The position numbers were made by a program, and so were the translations under genes. 64,000 nt of DNA, from positions 2,108,001 through 2,172,000 of the forward strand of contig NZ_CP011546.1 in NCBI RefSeq assembly GCF_001021065.1, in the 5' to 3' direction. Below are positions 44,124-52,991 of the stretch, one piece after another. The notes under the pieces are model-generated. The model saw only the letters and a program-made list of their open reading frames with translations, was not told the DNA's origin and ran no database searches. The stretch's first letter is position 1, and each line of letters begins with the position of its first letter. The stretch is from Corynebacterium uterequi. Lineage in GTDB: Bacteria > Actinomycetota > Actinomycetes > Mycobacteriales > Mycobacteriaceae.

Positions 44124-45002
44124 ATGAAGTCCCTCCCTCACGCCTTTGACCTGCAAGCCCACCGCTTTGGCCGCGGCCAGTGGACGGAAGAATCCGCCGC
44201 TGGCATCGCCGGCTCCCTCGCCTTAAACGTCACCACGCTGGAACTCGACATCGTCCTCGCCGCCGACGGCACCCCCGTCGTCTGGCACGACCCCACCGTC
44301 CAGGCCGACAAGTGCGTCGACACGGCGCCTGCCACCGACGGCGACCCCGCCTTCCCCTACGTCGGCAAGTACCTGCACGAACTCAGCTTCGATCAGCTGC
44401 GCACCCTCAATTGCAATGTCGCGCTCGACGCCTTCCCCGACGCCGACCATGCCGAGGTCAACCGCATGCTTCAGCTCTCCGACGTCTTCGAACTGACGAA
44501 GGACCACCCGGACGTCTTCTTCAACATTGAGACCAAGCGGGAGTTCGACAACCCGGAACACACCGCCAGCCCGCAGGAATTCGTCGACGCGATCCTCGAC
44601 GTCGTCCGCCGCTACGACAAAGCCGACCGGGTCATGATCCAGTCCTTCGACTACTCAACCTTCCCCCTCGTCGCCGCAGCCGCCCCGGAGATCCCGCTGC
44701 TCATGCTTACGTGGGGCGAATTCGACCCCGACGCGGCCTACCTCGGCAACCTGAAGGCGACGAGCTTCTTCGACGCCGCCGACCAGCTCGGCGTATCCAT
44801 CATCTCTCCGAATTACCTGGACATCGCTGACCCAGCCAGCTACATCGCCCGCACCCACGTGCAGGGCCTGCGCGTCACCCCCTACACCATCAACGACGAG
44901 GCCGACATGGCAGCGTGGGTCGACGCCGGCGTCGACGGCATCATCACCGACTACCCGGCACGCCTGGCCGCGCTGCTCGACGCCCGCGGCATCGCCTACT
45001 AG
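44124..45002 (+). CDS. Glycerophosphodiester phosphodiesterase family protein
   Basis: A 292-residue TIM-barrel GDPD enzyme cleaving glycerophosphodiesters to glycerol 3-phosphate and an alcohol. The catalytic start is AHRFGRGQWTEES (the HRG...PENT motif in variant form), then LELDIVLAADGTPVVWHDP, NIETKRE, and the C-terminal WVDAGVDGIITDYP. No signal peptide is visible, so the enzyme is probably cytoplasmic. ATG 44124 is chosen since the longer frame is antisense-like sequence inside the ATPase gene. Confidence 0.9.
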   Translation: MKSLPHAFDLQAHRFGRGQWTEESAAGIAGSLALNVTTLELDIVLAADGTPVVWHDPTVQADKCVDTAPATDGDPAFPYVGKYLHELSFDQLRTLNCNVALDAFPDADHAEVNRMLQLSDVFELTKDHPDVFFNIETKREFDNPEHTASPQEFVDAILDVVRRYDKADRVMIQSFDYSTFPLVAAAAPEIPLLMLTWGEFDPDAAYLGNLKATSFFDAADQLGVSIISPNYLDIADPASYIARTHVQGLRVTPYTINDEADMAAWVDAGVDGIITDYPARLAALLDARGIAY

Positions 45003-45004
45003 CG

Positions 45005-45370
45005 CTACTCGAGCACCACTCCGCCGGGCAGCAGCACCCGGCCCGACGCCGCCCGGTACAGCCCCAGGCCGAGGGCCTCGGCCAGCTCTGCGGCCCGCGC
45101 GTCGGCGGCCTCGGCGACGCCGTCCGCAAATCGGGCGTACACGCAGGTAGAGCCGATGATGTAGCGAGTCGTTCCCGTCGCGCCTTCGACCACCGGCGGG
45201 AAGCGGGTACTCATCCGCTCCAGCCACGTCACCAACGGCTCACTGGTGCCCTCGGTGGAGCCATAATCCCGATCCTCCGCCCACTCGGTGGTGAGGTCGT
45301 GCCAGTGCAAAAACTCCGCGATCGAGCCCGTGGGCACCGCCGCGGGGTCAATGACGGTCAGGACGCTCAC
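45005..45370 (-). CDS. Small conserved hypothetical protein
   Basis: A 121-residue acidic protein with no recognised motif. It begins MSVLTVIDPAAVPTGSIAEFLHWHDLTTEWAEDRD and has a central beta-like GTTRYIIGSTCVYARFADG and an amphipathic Ala-rich helix. Its start overlaps the stop of the UDP-glucose dehydrogenase gene by four bases, so the two are translationally coupled. Its stop is two bases from the convergent phosphodiesterase gene. Function unknown. Confidence 0.7.
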   Translation of the reverse strand: MSVLTVIDPAAVPTGSIAEFLHWHDLTTEWAEDRDYGSTEGTSEPLVTWLERMSTRFPPVVEGATGTTRYIIGSTCVYARFADGVAEAADARAAELAEALGLGLYRAASGRVLLPGGVVLE

Positions 45371-46683
45371 AGCGACCTACCCAGCGCGGTCACCGACCAC
45401 CCCGCGCGCTGCCAGGCGTCGGCGTCGAGGACATTGCGGGCGTCGATCATGCGGCACTGCGCCACCACTTCACCCACGACCACCGGATCCAGGTTCCTGA
45501 ACTCCTGCCACTCCGTGGCCAAGATGACCAGCTCAGCGCCGGCCAGCGCCTCCTCAACGTCGCCGACGTAGTTGAGCGTGGGGAACACCTTCCTGGCGTT
45601 ATCCATAGCCTTCGGATCGCACACCGTCACCGCCGCACCGGCCAGGGACAGCTGCCCCGCGACGTTGAGTGCCGGCGAATCCCGGACGTCGTCCGAGTTC
45701 GGCTTGAACGCCGCGCCCAACACCGTGATCCGGGTTCCGAGCAGGCTGCCGCCGAATTCCCGCTTCGCCAAGTGCACCACGCGATCCCGCTGACGCATAT
45801 TGATCCGATCCACCTCGCGCAGGAAGCTCAGCGCCTGATCGGCACCCAACTCACCCGCCCGAGCCATGAAGGCACGGATGTCCTTCGGCAGGCACCCACC
45901 GCCGAAACCCAACCCGGCGCCGAGGAACTTCCGGCCAATGCGATCGTCGTAGCCGATGGCCTCAGCCAACGCCACCACGTCGGCACCGCTGACCTCGCAC
46001 AACTCCGCCACGGCGTTGATGAAGCTGATCTTGGTAGCCAGGAAGGAATTAGCCGCCACCTTCACCAGCTCCGCGGTCTCCCGATTGGTGACCAGGAAGG
46101 GGATGCCCTCCTTAAGCTGAGTGGCGTAGACCTCGCGGACAATCTCTTCGGCCTGGGAGCCGTCGCGCACACCGAGGACAATGCGATCCGGGTGGATGGT
46201 GTCCTCCACGCCGTGGGATTCGCGCAGGAACTCCGGGTTCCACGCAATCTCGACGGTTGCGTCCTCGTTCGCGAGAGAGTCGGCAAGCTGCTGCAGCTCA
46301 GCGGCCGTGCCCACCGGCACCGTCGACTTACCCAGGATGAGATGCTCGCCATGCAGCAACGGGACCAGACGGCTGATCGCGCCCCGAACGTACGTCAGAT
46401 CCGCCGCGTAGGCGCCACGCTGCTGTGGGGTACCCACCCCGAGGAAGTGGACGTGGGCCTGCGCCGCGTCCGCATAATCAGTGGAAAACCGCAGCCGGCC
46501 GGCATCGATGGTACGAGAGAGGATCTCCTGCAGACCGGGTTCGAAGAAGGGCACCTCCCCCGCGGACAGCTGGGCGATCTTGTTCTCATCGACGTCGACG
46601 CCGATAACCTCATGCCCCAACTCCGCCATGCACGCGGCGTGAGTTGCTCCGAGATAACCGGTACCGATTACTGACATACGCAT
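45367..46683 (-). CDS. UDP-glucose 6-dehydrogenase
   Basis: A 438-residue UDP-glucose/GDP-mannose dehydrogenase family enzyme, oxidising UDP-glucose to UDP-glucuronate with two NAD+. The N-terminal Rossmann motif is VIGTGYLGATHAACMAELGHEVIGVDVD. The catalytic cysteine is in LGFGGGCLPKDIRAFM, and the C-terminal domain has GAAFKPNSDDVRDSPAL. The start is ATG 46683 (or 46677); the much longer open frame upstream is basic and unlikely. UDP-glucuronate feeds cell-wall or capsular polysaccharide. No polysaccharide cluster is adjacent. Confidence 0.93.
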   Translation of the reverse strand: MRMSVIGTGYLGATHAACMAELGHEVIGVDVDENKIAQLSAGEVPFFEPGLQEILSRTIDAGRLRFSTDYADAAQAHVHFLGVGTPQQRGAYAADLTYVRGAISRLVPLLHGEHLILGKSTVPVGTAAELQQLADSLANEDATVEIAWNPEFLRESHGVEDTIHPDRIVLGVRDGSQAEEIVREVYATQLKEGIPFLVTNRETAELVKVAANSFLATKISFINAVAELCEVSGADVVALAEAIGYDDRIGRKFLGAGLGFGGGCLPKDIRAFMARAGELGADQALSFLREVDRINMRQRDRVVHLAKREFGGSLLGTRITVLGAAFKPNSDDVRDSPALNVAGQLSLAGAAVTVCDPKAMDNARKVFPTLNYVGDVEEALAGAELVILATEWQEFRNLDPVVVGEVVAQCRMIDARNVLDADAWQRAGWSVTALGRSL

Positions 46684-46777
46684 AGCAGTACAGAATAGCC
46701 CCGCAACGTGAACACAGCGCGGCCCTCTGGTAAAAACTGCGCGCCTTGTTGGATGGCGGCGGGCTATCTGGCGTCCG

Positions 46778-47353
46778 CTATCTGGCGTCCGCGGTGAAGT
46801 TGAGGTAGTACTTCGACGGCGTCGGCCCCCGTTGGCCCTGGTACTTCGACCCCAGCGACCCCGTGCCGTATGGCGTCTGCGCCGGCGAGGACATCGCAAA
46901 CAGCGCCAACTGCCCCACCTTCATTCCCGGGTAGAGCACGATCGGCAGGTTCGCCACGTTGGACAGCTCCAAGGTGATGTAGCCGGAGAAGCCCGGGTCG
47001 ATGAACCCGGCAGTGGAGTGAGTGAGCAGACCCAACCTGCCCAGCGACGACTTGCCTTCCAGGCGGCCCGCCAACGTAGCCGGCAGGGTGAACTTCTCCA
47101 ACGTTGAAGCCAGCACAAACTCCCCCGGATGCAGCACGAAGGACTCCTCGGCGCCCACCTCGACGAGGGAAGTCAGCTCACTCATCTCCTGTTTAGGGTC
47201 GATGTGTGTGTACTTGGAGTTATTGAAGACCCGAAAGAAGCGGTCCAGGCGAACGTCGACGCTCGACGGCTGAACCAACTGCGCATCATAAGGTTCGATG
47301 CCCAGGTCCCCGGAGTCGATGGCGGCACGGATGTCCCGATCTGAAAGAAGCAC
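46778..47353 (-). CDS. dcd: dCTP deaminase
   Basis: A 191-residue dCTP deaminase; family length is about 190. Visible: [38 protein letters not shown], the active-site stretch [33 protein letters not shown] with the catalytic Glu, and the C-terminal [16 protein letters not shown]. It provides dUMP precursors; the actinobacterial form can be bifunctional (dCTP deaminase/dUTPase), which the sequence alone does not settle. GTG 47353 gives the standard N-terminus. Confidence 0.95.
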   Translation of the reverse strand: MLLSDRDIRAAIDSGDLGIEPYDAQLVQPSSVDVRLDRFFRVFNNSKYTHIDPKQEMSELTSLVEVGAEESFVLHPGEFVLASTLEKFTLPATLAGRLEGKSSLGRLGLLTHSTAGFIDPGFSGYITLELSNVANLPIVLYPGMKVGQLALFAMSSPAQTPYGTGSLGSKYQGQRGPTPSKYYLNFTADAR

Positions 47354-47417
47354 GTAGCCCAGCCTACGCGTCGATGTCTGCGCGGACGGCTCACCCCGGG
47401 TTTTCACACCCCGGGTT

Positions 47418-47446
47418 TTCACCGGCGACGACGGGGGTGCTAGGAT
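47418..47446 (+). promoter_or_regulatory. tRNA-Gly promoter
   Basis: -35 TTCACC (47418-47423), a 17-base spacer and -10 TAGGAT (47441-47446) lie 50 bases upstream of the tRNA. A 15-bp direct repeat (ACCCCGGGTTTTCAC, twice) covers the upstream part. Confidence 0.65.
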
Positions 47447-47496
47447 GCCTACCTAGCAGCTTCGAGTCGGGTGCACGGCGCCGTCGGAGTGTGACT

Positions 47497-47567
47497 GCCG
47501 GCGTAGTTTAGTGGTAGAACATCAGCTTCCCAAGCTGAGAGTGCGGGTTCGATTCCCGTCGCCGGCT
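47497..47567 (+). tRNA. tRNA-Gly (anticodon CCC)
   Basis: A 71-base cloverleaf: acceptor GCCGGCG paired with CGCCGGC plus discriminator T; anticodon stem TCAGC/GCTGA around loop TTCCCAA, giving anticodon CCC; T arm GCGGG-TTCGATT-CCCGT. CCA is not encoded. Confidence 0.95.
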
Positions 47568-47571
47568 CATT

Positions 47572-47800
47572 GTGATCAGTCGGGACATAGTTGACACTAT
47601 CCGTCGCGACATGGTTGACAGTTCACCCCGTCTGGTTGGAACGTTGTTCTGGGCAGGCGGGGTGTTCGGTTATGCGCGGCGGGTGTTCTTGAGTGCGTTG
47701 GGTTGGTAGCGTCGGCCGGTGTCGATGTGGTGTTCAGCGATGACCTCTCCGGTTTCGGCGTTGGATGTGATGGCGTGGGTTCCGGTTATCAGGCTCTTCG
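47572..47800 (-). pseudogene. IS481-like transposase remnant beside tRNA-Gly
   Basis: On the minus strand the frame ending at TAA 47670-47672 reads SLITGTHAITSNAETGEVIAEHHIDTGRRYQP..., which resembles the C-terminus of IS481-type transposases (the part after the integrase core). Between it and the tRNA, two copies of a GTCGxGACATxGTTGACA sequence (about 47580 and 47606) look like IS481-type terminal sequence. The rest of the transposase is missing. The 47801-48087 stretch contains no gene I can support. Confidence 0.55.
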
Positions 47801-48087
47801 CATTTGAGTGTGGGTGAGTGCCTCATCCCGGGGTGGGTGTCGTGCACGCAATAAGGGCCGAGGCCCTAGCAGGCCATCAACCTCGACCCCGCCGGTTACT
47901 CTAAGCGACGCGACGACCTCGTCGGGCTAGACGCAATGCACGTCCTTAGCGAGCCATGATCTTCCTCCTGTGTTACATCATGCCCTCTCACCAACCAAAC
48001 CGCTTCAGCTGTTCGGCTCCACGGCGCAGGCCGCGGCGCGGGAACGCGGCCTCTGGCCTTCCATGCCCTTGCGGGCCCAGGCGGGGC

Positions 48088-49353
48088 CTAGGCCGCGGTC
48101 GGGGCCTTACGAGCCAGCAACGACTCCAACGACACCGGCGCACCACGCCGACAACTCACAAAATGCGACCCCCTCGCCCGAAAATGCAACCGCGAAGGGT
48201 CCTTATCATCAATCGTGATCCGCATCTGCCCATTCGTGACCAACGTATGACACGCCGAACACAACACCACCAAATTCCACATATCCGTCGGCCCACCCTG
48301 AGCCCAATCCACAATATGATGCATCTCCAACCACCGACTATGACCACACCCCGGAGTAGCACACACCCCCGACCACTGCGCCACCAACGCTTTGACCTGC
48401 CGATTAGTCGCCAACCGCGTCGACGAACTCAACGACACCGCATTCCCCACACCATCCACCAACAAAGTACGCATCCGGGCATTAAACAACTTATCCGCCC
48501 GACCCGTAGCCACCGCCGACGGATCACTAACAACCCGCGGCACCCCACCATCATCTTCCCTCACCACGTAGATCACCTCCGCGCCCGGGGCACGCACCCT
48601 CGACACCGGCTGGGAACGCACAATATGCACCACCGCCTTAAACGCCCCCATCAACCGCACCCTGGCAGGAGCACCAAACCGACTCACACCCACCACCCCC
48701 GCACCGTGCGTGCCGTGCGGATCCAACCCAGCGATCTGATCGGCTACATCCCCAGGTTGATCGTCCGAATCTTCCACCTTGGTGGTGGTATCGCCGTAGT
48801 TGCTTAACTCCGCGGTTTTCAACGCCGCCGCAAACTCCGCAGCCGTATCCGGGTTCAACGTGATACTGACTGTCGTCCACCCATCATCCTGGGTGCGTAT
48901 ACGGATCTTCTCCACCTTGTCTTCCCGCGGTGTCCTCAGCGGCGCAAGTGCTGCGCGTAGCTCAGTGATCGTTAGTCCTTCCGCCGCGGCAACAATGGCG
49001 TCTTCTTCATCCTCGGTGGTGGACTCATCGACAACCGCCATGAGCAACCGCACCGCGCAATAGGACAATCGGCCGAGGTAGAACGCGTCAGCAACCCTAG
49101 GGTGCTGGGTGATGAACACCGCGACACGGACTAACTCCCGGGCGGTGGACGAGGCGAGTTGGAAGTGGCGGATAAGCCACGTCGCAGTCGACGGGGCGCC
49201 GAAGTGTTCGGCCAGCCCACGGGCGTGGAACTGTGCGATCGCGGCGATCAGTGCGGCTTTCGAGCGGGTGATGGTGCGATGGGCGTGGGTGAGCATGCTG
49301 GTGATGTCGTCGTCGCGGGCGTCGGTGAGGTCGATCAGTGATGTGGTGGGCAT
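48088..49353 (-). CDS. DUF222/HNH endonuclease domain protein
   Basis: A 421-residue protein of the actinobacterial DUF222-HNH (13E12-like) family. The helical DUF222 region covers about residues 20-300 (HARGLAEHFGAPSTATWLIRHF, ARELVRVAVFI, YCAVRLLMAVVDE). The HNH nuclease module lies near 335-385: CATPGCGH, LEMHHIVDWAQGG, NLVVLCSACHTLV, with Cys pairs and HH. Such genes are multicopy and mobile-looking in actinomycetes; a role in DNA cleavage is inferred from HNH. It lies just before the palindrome array. Confidence 0.85.
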   Translation of the reverse strand: MPTTSLIDLTDARDDDITSMLTHAHRTITRSKAALIAAIAQFHARGLAEHFGAPSTATWLIRHFQLASSTARELVRVAVFITQHPRVADAFYLGRLSYCAVRLLMAVVDESTTEDEEDAIVAAAEGLTITELRAALAPLRTPREDKVEKIRIRTQDDGWTTVSITLNPDTAAEFAAALKTAELSNYGDTTTKVEDSDDQPGDVADQIAGLDPHGTHGAGVVGVSRFGAPARVRLMGAFKAVVHIVRSQPVSRVRAPGAEVIYVVREDDGGVPRVVSDPSAVATGRADKLFNARMRTLLVDGVGNAVSLSSSTRLATNRQVKALVAQWSGVCATPGCGHSRWLEMHHIVDWAQGGPTDMWNLVVLCSACHTLVTNGQMRITIDDKDPSRLHFRARGSHFVSCRRGAPVSLESLLARKAPTAA

Positions 49354-49542
49354 GAGCTACGTGTCCCCCGTGTGTGGTTTCCCCGTGGTGTGATGATGGT
49401 TCCTATCATAGCCGGGTAGAACGTGTTTGCTATCGTACAGGGGTGCGATTTTGGTCACAGTTTCATGGTTGATGCAGCTGGGTGGGCTAGTCCTTACTGC
49501 CGGGTGGGAACGTTTGGTTCGAACGTGGTGGTTGTGGCGGGT

Positions 49543-50384
49543 GATGCACGTGCATCGTTTCGGCCGTTTACGACAGCCGTGCGCGTGCCCCCGGGTTGGC
49601 CGCCGGAAGCCCTCAATCGAGTGATGCACGTGCATCGTTTCGGCGCTCATCGTGGGCCGGAGCCTGCCCTCCCTCTGCTGCCGGCCCGGGCGTCGTGCCT
49701 CTCAAGTGATGCACGTGCATCGCTTCAGGCCGCTCCCGGCGGCCAGGGTTCCAGCCTGACGCGGCCGCAGCTGACGCCTCCTACGCAATCCACCCTCCCG
49801 CCCGATACAGACCTTCGGCAAATCGCCTCCCGGGTGATGCACGTGCATCGCTTCGGCGCCCATCATGGGCTAGAGGCCGCTCACTTTTTGCTGCCGGCCG
49901 GGTTCGCCTGAGCGTCGCCGCCGCCTCTCGAGCGATGCACGTGCATCGTTTTGGTGTTCATCGTGGGCCGGAGCCTGCCCTCCCTCTGCTGCCGGCCCGG
50001 GCGCCGATGCCTCTCAAGTGATGCACGTGCATCGCTCCGGGCCGCTCCTAGCGCCCAGGATTCCTGCCTGACTCGGCCGCAGCTGACGCCTCCTACGCAA
50101 TCCACTCTCCCGCCCGATACAGACCTCCGGCAAATCGCGTCCCCTGTGATGCACGTGCATCGTTTCGGGCTTCATCCACCAGCCGTAAACCAATTCCTCG
50201 GCGTCGATTCGCTCTGGCAGCATCACCGTCGAAGCCTTCACCCGAGGTGATGCACGTGCATCCCTTCCGCCCGCTCCGGCGGCTAGGATTCCAGCTCGAC
50301 GCGCCCACATCCTCGGACTGCTCCCTAGCTTGCCTCCCAGGACCAACCTCCGGCAGATCCCGTCCCCAGTGATGCGCGTGCATC
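49543..50384. repeat. Array of nine 14-bp palindromes GATGCACGTGCATC
   Basis: Exact copies start at 49543, 49623, 49708, 49836, 49934, 50020, 50148 and 50249. A ninth copy at 50371 has one change (GATGCGCGTGCATC). Spacings are 80, 85, 128, 98, 86, 128, 101 and 122 bases. The flanks are also alike: GTG before and GTTTCGG or CTTCGG after. Palindromes at this density look like protein-binding sites or cruciform/hairpin formers. No gene is convincing within 49354-50726; short open frames there are interrupted and repeat-derived. Confidence 0.95.
49623..50245. repeat. 312-bp tandem duplication in the palindrome array
   Basis: Palindromes 2-4 (49623, 49708, 49836) and 5-7 (49934, 50020, 50148) correspond with offsets of 311-312 bases, and the intervening sequences match closely, for example GCAGCTGACGCCTCCTACGC in both. 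A more diverged copy of the same spacer precedes palindrome 9. Confidence 0.85.
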
Positions 50385-50726
50385 GTCTGGAACCTCTCGT
50401 AGCGCCCAAATCTCCAGCCCGAGATAGTCAAGGACGAGCCCGGTTACAAGCTGAAGACCAGCCTCGTTAACTCCGACAACTGCTGCGCCACTGCGAGGAG
50501 GTCAGGAGTTGCCTGGCCAGACAACACTAACGTCACTGTGGCCACTGGCAGACGTTCCCCAGCAGCCCACTCTCAGCCCCGATGGCGTGTCCCGCCCACC
50601 TCCGCGGTTGAAACATCTGCAGACCCTCAACGTTTCCTCGAGACGGGTCGACGCCATTGACAAATTGTCACCGCCTCTATGAGATGACACAGCAACACTC
50701 CGCCGCCGCCCCCGCAAACACCAGCG

Positions 50727-51812
50727 TCACCCGGCCAGGACGTGCTCCAGCGCGCCGATGAGTGTTCGCGGCTGTTCCAATGATTGCTCGTTGAGGTAGT
50801 CCTGCCAGCCGCCGTCGGGGTCGAGTTCGTGGGCCAGCAGCGCCAGCTGCGCGCCGGTTTCGTAGGGTAACCGGTCTCGGAGGAAGCCCTCGCCGAGTTT
50901 GCCAGCTCGGTACATCGGCAGGACGTCGGCAAAGGGGACGTCCTTGGTGTTGTCGAAGTACATGACGCCGTAGTCGTAGCCCACGGAGTCGGCGGCCGCC
51001 ATTCCCATATACTCAGCCGTTCCCTCGATGGTCTCCATTCCTTGTTCGGCGCTCACGTAGGCGGGGTTCGCGGCCAGGCGTTGCTCTTCCAGCGCCACCA
51101 GCTGCGTCGCCAGCTCGCGGAGCCGGTCCTCGTCGGGAGATTCGGCGTCGGTGACTGCGCGGACCTCGTCCAACAGGGCTAGTTTGTCGCTCATGAGGCG
51201 GTAGTCGTCGTCCCGCAGTTCTTCTAGGAAACGCGACGACGCCGGCCAGTGATTCTGCCCGTAGTAGTGGAAGGACTCGTGGGCGAGAAACGCGATGAAG
51301 TGCTCGGAAGAGTAGTCGGCGTTGAGGTTGGAGTCGTCGAAACGCAGGTAGTAGACGTCATTTCCTAACACCGTGGTGGTTTCGCCGATGGTGTTGAAAC
51401 TCCCGCCCAAGGCCTTGATACCCCACAGCCGCGGATACAGCCGGGAGAGCCGGTGCACGTCCAGCCCGCCGGGATTGTCCCGCATCGTGATATTCGTGGC
51501 GAACAAGGACCTTACGGGAGTTTCCGGATTGACCAGGTATGAGTATCCGGATTCCTTGCTCATCACCAGGATGGGATGGTCAGTGACGCTAATGCCCTTC
51601 CAGGCCTGGTCGCCGTCGTTTTCCGCGGCGGTATAGATGCTGAGCTCGTGCAGTGCCCTCCGGTCGCTGTCCGGCAGCGCCTCCTCGGTAGAGCTGCCCA
51701 GCTTGTTGATGAGCGCGTCGCCAGCCACGATGAGGCAGAAGGCGGCGACGATCAACCCCAGAATCCACAGCATTCGGTGCTTTTTCGAGGAATCTTGTTT
51801 CGCGTGTGTCAC
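50727..51812 (-). CDS. Membrane-anchored zinc metallopeptidase-like protein
   Basis: A 361-residue protein with one N-terminal membrane helix (about residues 13-32, MLWILGLIVAAFCLIVAG) and an extracytoplasmic domain. The zinc motif is AHESFHYY (HExxH, about residue 178). A second Glu-containing motif, IEGTAEYMGMA (about 260), is in the position expected for the third zinc ligand of gluzincins. The polypeptide ends with a helix-rich region. Substrate and family name are not recognised. The gene diverges from a GNAT gene. Confidence 0.72.
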   Translation of the reverse strand: MTHAKQDSSKKHRMLWILGLIVAAFCLIVAGDALINKLGSSTEEALPDSDRRALHELSIYTAAENDGDQAWKGISVTDHPILVMSKESGYSYLVNPETPVRSLFATNITMRDNPGGLDVHRLSRLYPRLWGIKALGGSFNTIGETTTVLGNDVYYLRFDDSNLNADYSSEHFIAFLAHESFHYYGQNHWPASSRFLEELRDDDYRLMSDKLALLDEVRAVTDAESPDEDRLRELATQLVALEEQRLAANPAYVSAEQGMETIEGTAEYMGMAAADSVGYDYGVMYFDNTKDVPFADVLPMYRAGKLGEGFLRDRLPYETGAQLALLAHELDPDGGWQDYLNEQSLEQPRTLIGALEHVLAG

Positions 51813-51909
51813 CTGGGGACAACCACCTATCCGCGTCGTTCGTGCGTTCTTTTGTTATTTTGATGATCGTCCACCAACGTACCCGCGGCGCAGTCCACGA
51901 GGCCGGGGC

Positions 51910-51915
51910 TACTCT
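51910..51915 (+). promoter_or_regulatory. -10 element of a leaderless gene
   Basis: TACTCT ends six bases before ATG 51922. Confidence 0.5.
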
Positions 51916-51921
51916 GTCCCT

Positions 51922-52407
51922 ATGCACATCACCCCCGCTACGCTGAGCGATCTCCCGCGGATGCTCGACATCTATGCCACCGCCCGAGACTTCATGGCCC
52001 GCGCCGGCAACCCCACCCAGTGGGCTGGAGGCTACCCGAGCGAGCAGCTATTGCGCCAGGACATCGCCGCTGGTGACAGTTTCTTGGTGCGCGACGACGA
52101 CGGCGTGGTCCGCGCAACCTTCATGTTCCACGTGGGAGAGGACCCCACCTACACACGCATCGACGGTGCGTGGCCTAACGACGCCCCGTATGGCACCATC
52201 CACCGGGTGGCGTCGGACGGCAGCGTGCGCGGGGTGGTGGCGACCATCGTCGAGCACTGTGCGCGCCAGATACCGAATCTGCGGGCGGATACTCACCGGG
52301 ATAATGCGCCGATGCAGCGCGCCTTGGCGGCGACGGGTTTCGAGTTGTGCGGAATTATCACACTCCCCGATGGCTCGGAGAGGCTGGCGTACCAGCGGTC
52401 GTTCTGA
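51922..52407 (+). CDS. GNAT family N-acetyltransferase
   Basis: A 161-residue GNAT protein. It starts with ITPATLSDLPRMLDIYATARDFM and has the acetyl-CoA region IHRVASDGSVRGVVATIVEHCARQI, where the usual Q/RxxGxG/A loop reads DGSVRGVV. It ends with LRADTHRDNAPMQRALAATGFELCG, the typical last strand-helix of the fold. Target unknown. ATG 51922 follows a -10-like element by six bases; the open frame upstream crosses the divergent promoter. Confidence 0.88.
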   Translation: MHITPATLSDLPRMLDIYATARDFMARAGNPTQWAGGYPSEQLLRQDIAAGDSFLVRDDDGVVRATFMFHVGEDPTYTRIDGAWPNDAPYGTIHRVASDGSVRGVVATIVEHCARQIPNLRADTHRDNAPMQRALAATGFELCGIITLPDGSERLAYQRSF

Positions 52408-52728
52408 TTTGCTCGAGGTGATTGAGTAAAAAATCCCGCTCCCAAATGGCCTACCCGTCCGAGATGCCAAAATGAAAACCAGAGAGAGGAGGATAATCAC
52501 CCACGCAAAACGAGTGAGTGCGGCGAAGCACCCTAGCGCATAGTTACTCCTGGAGAAGGCCACCGTGAGACCATACGCCGGCAGAATCATCAGGGAAGCG
52601 AACCACACTACGGCCAGCTCCCTGGGTATCTCAGAATTAACCGGCGTCGTACAGAGCCACAGGCCGAGCAAAAGTCCCCATGCAATCCAGACGTGGCTTC
52701 TCGGCAGCTTCCGCTTCTTAGCAACCAT
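52048..52728 (-). CDS. Putative small membrane protein, end uncertain
   Basis: The first about 107 codons from ATG 52728 encode a membrane protein: three hydrophobic helices (HVWIAWGLLLGLWLC, AVVWFASLMILPAYGLTVAF, FAWVIILLSLVFILA). The frame then runs on antisense through the GNAT gene to 52048, where it looks like a shadow frame. It may be the remnant of a membrane protein whose real end was lost. Only the N-terminal part is credible. Confidence 0.3.
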   Translation of the reverse strand: MVAKKRKLPRSHVWIAWGLLLGLWLCTTPVNSEIPRELAVVWFASLMILPAYGLTVAFSRSNYALGCFAALTRFAWVIILLSLVFILASRTGRPFGSGIFYSITSSKSERPLVRQPLRAIGECDNSAQLETRRRQGALHRRIIPVSIRPQIRYLARTVLDDGRHHPAHAAVRRHPVDGAIRGVVRPRTVDACVGGVLSHVEHEGCADHAVVVAHQETVTSGDVLAQ

Positions 52729-52956
52729 GGATCCGGGGAACGCTCCTCATTGACGCCCACATGTAGGAATTTTCTGCCGGAAATAAGCAAAACCAGTGGT
52801 AAATTTCACAAACCACACCATGAACCCCAGGTAGAGCGAACACGCTCGAACTCTCAGCGCACCCCCGGGACCGGCACCGCGTGTCGAGGCCCAGGAGCCG
52901 CGAACCGGCCGGAGTCCCCAGTATCCCCCGCCCGTCATATGGCACTGCGAAACCGG

Positions 52957-52985
52957 TTGAAATACGCCCGCGCCCCGACAACACT
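52957..52985 (+). promoter_or_regulatory. larA-like promoter (leaderless type)
   Basis: -35 TTGAAA (52957-52962), a 17-base spacer and -10 AACACT (52980-52985) end six bases before ATG 52992. Confidence 0.5.
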
Positions 52986-52991
52986 GTACTT

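Noticed and set aside
47497-48087. Integrated element with attachment site at tRNA-Gly
   Set aside because: No integrase and no second copy of the tRNA 3' end were found in the window; only IS-like debris is supported.
49543-50384. CRISPR array
   Set aside because: The repeat is only a 14-bp palindrome, spacing varies from 80 to 128 bp, the spacers themselves are duplicated, and no cas genes are present.
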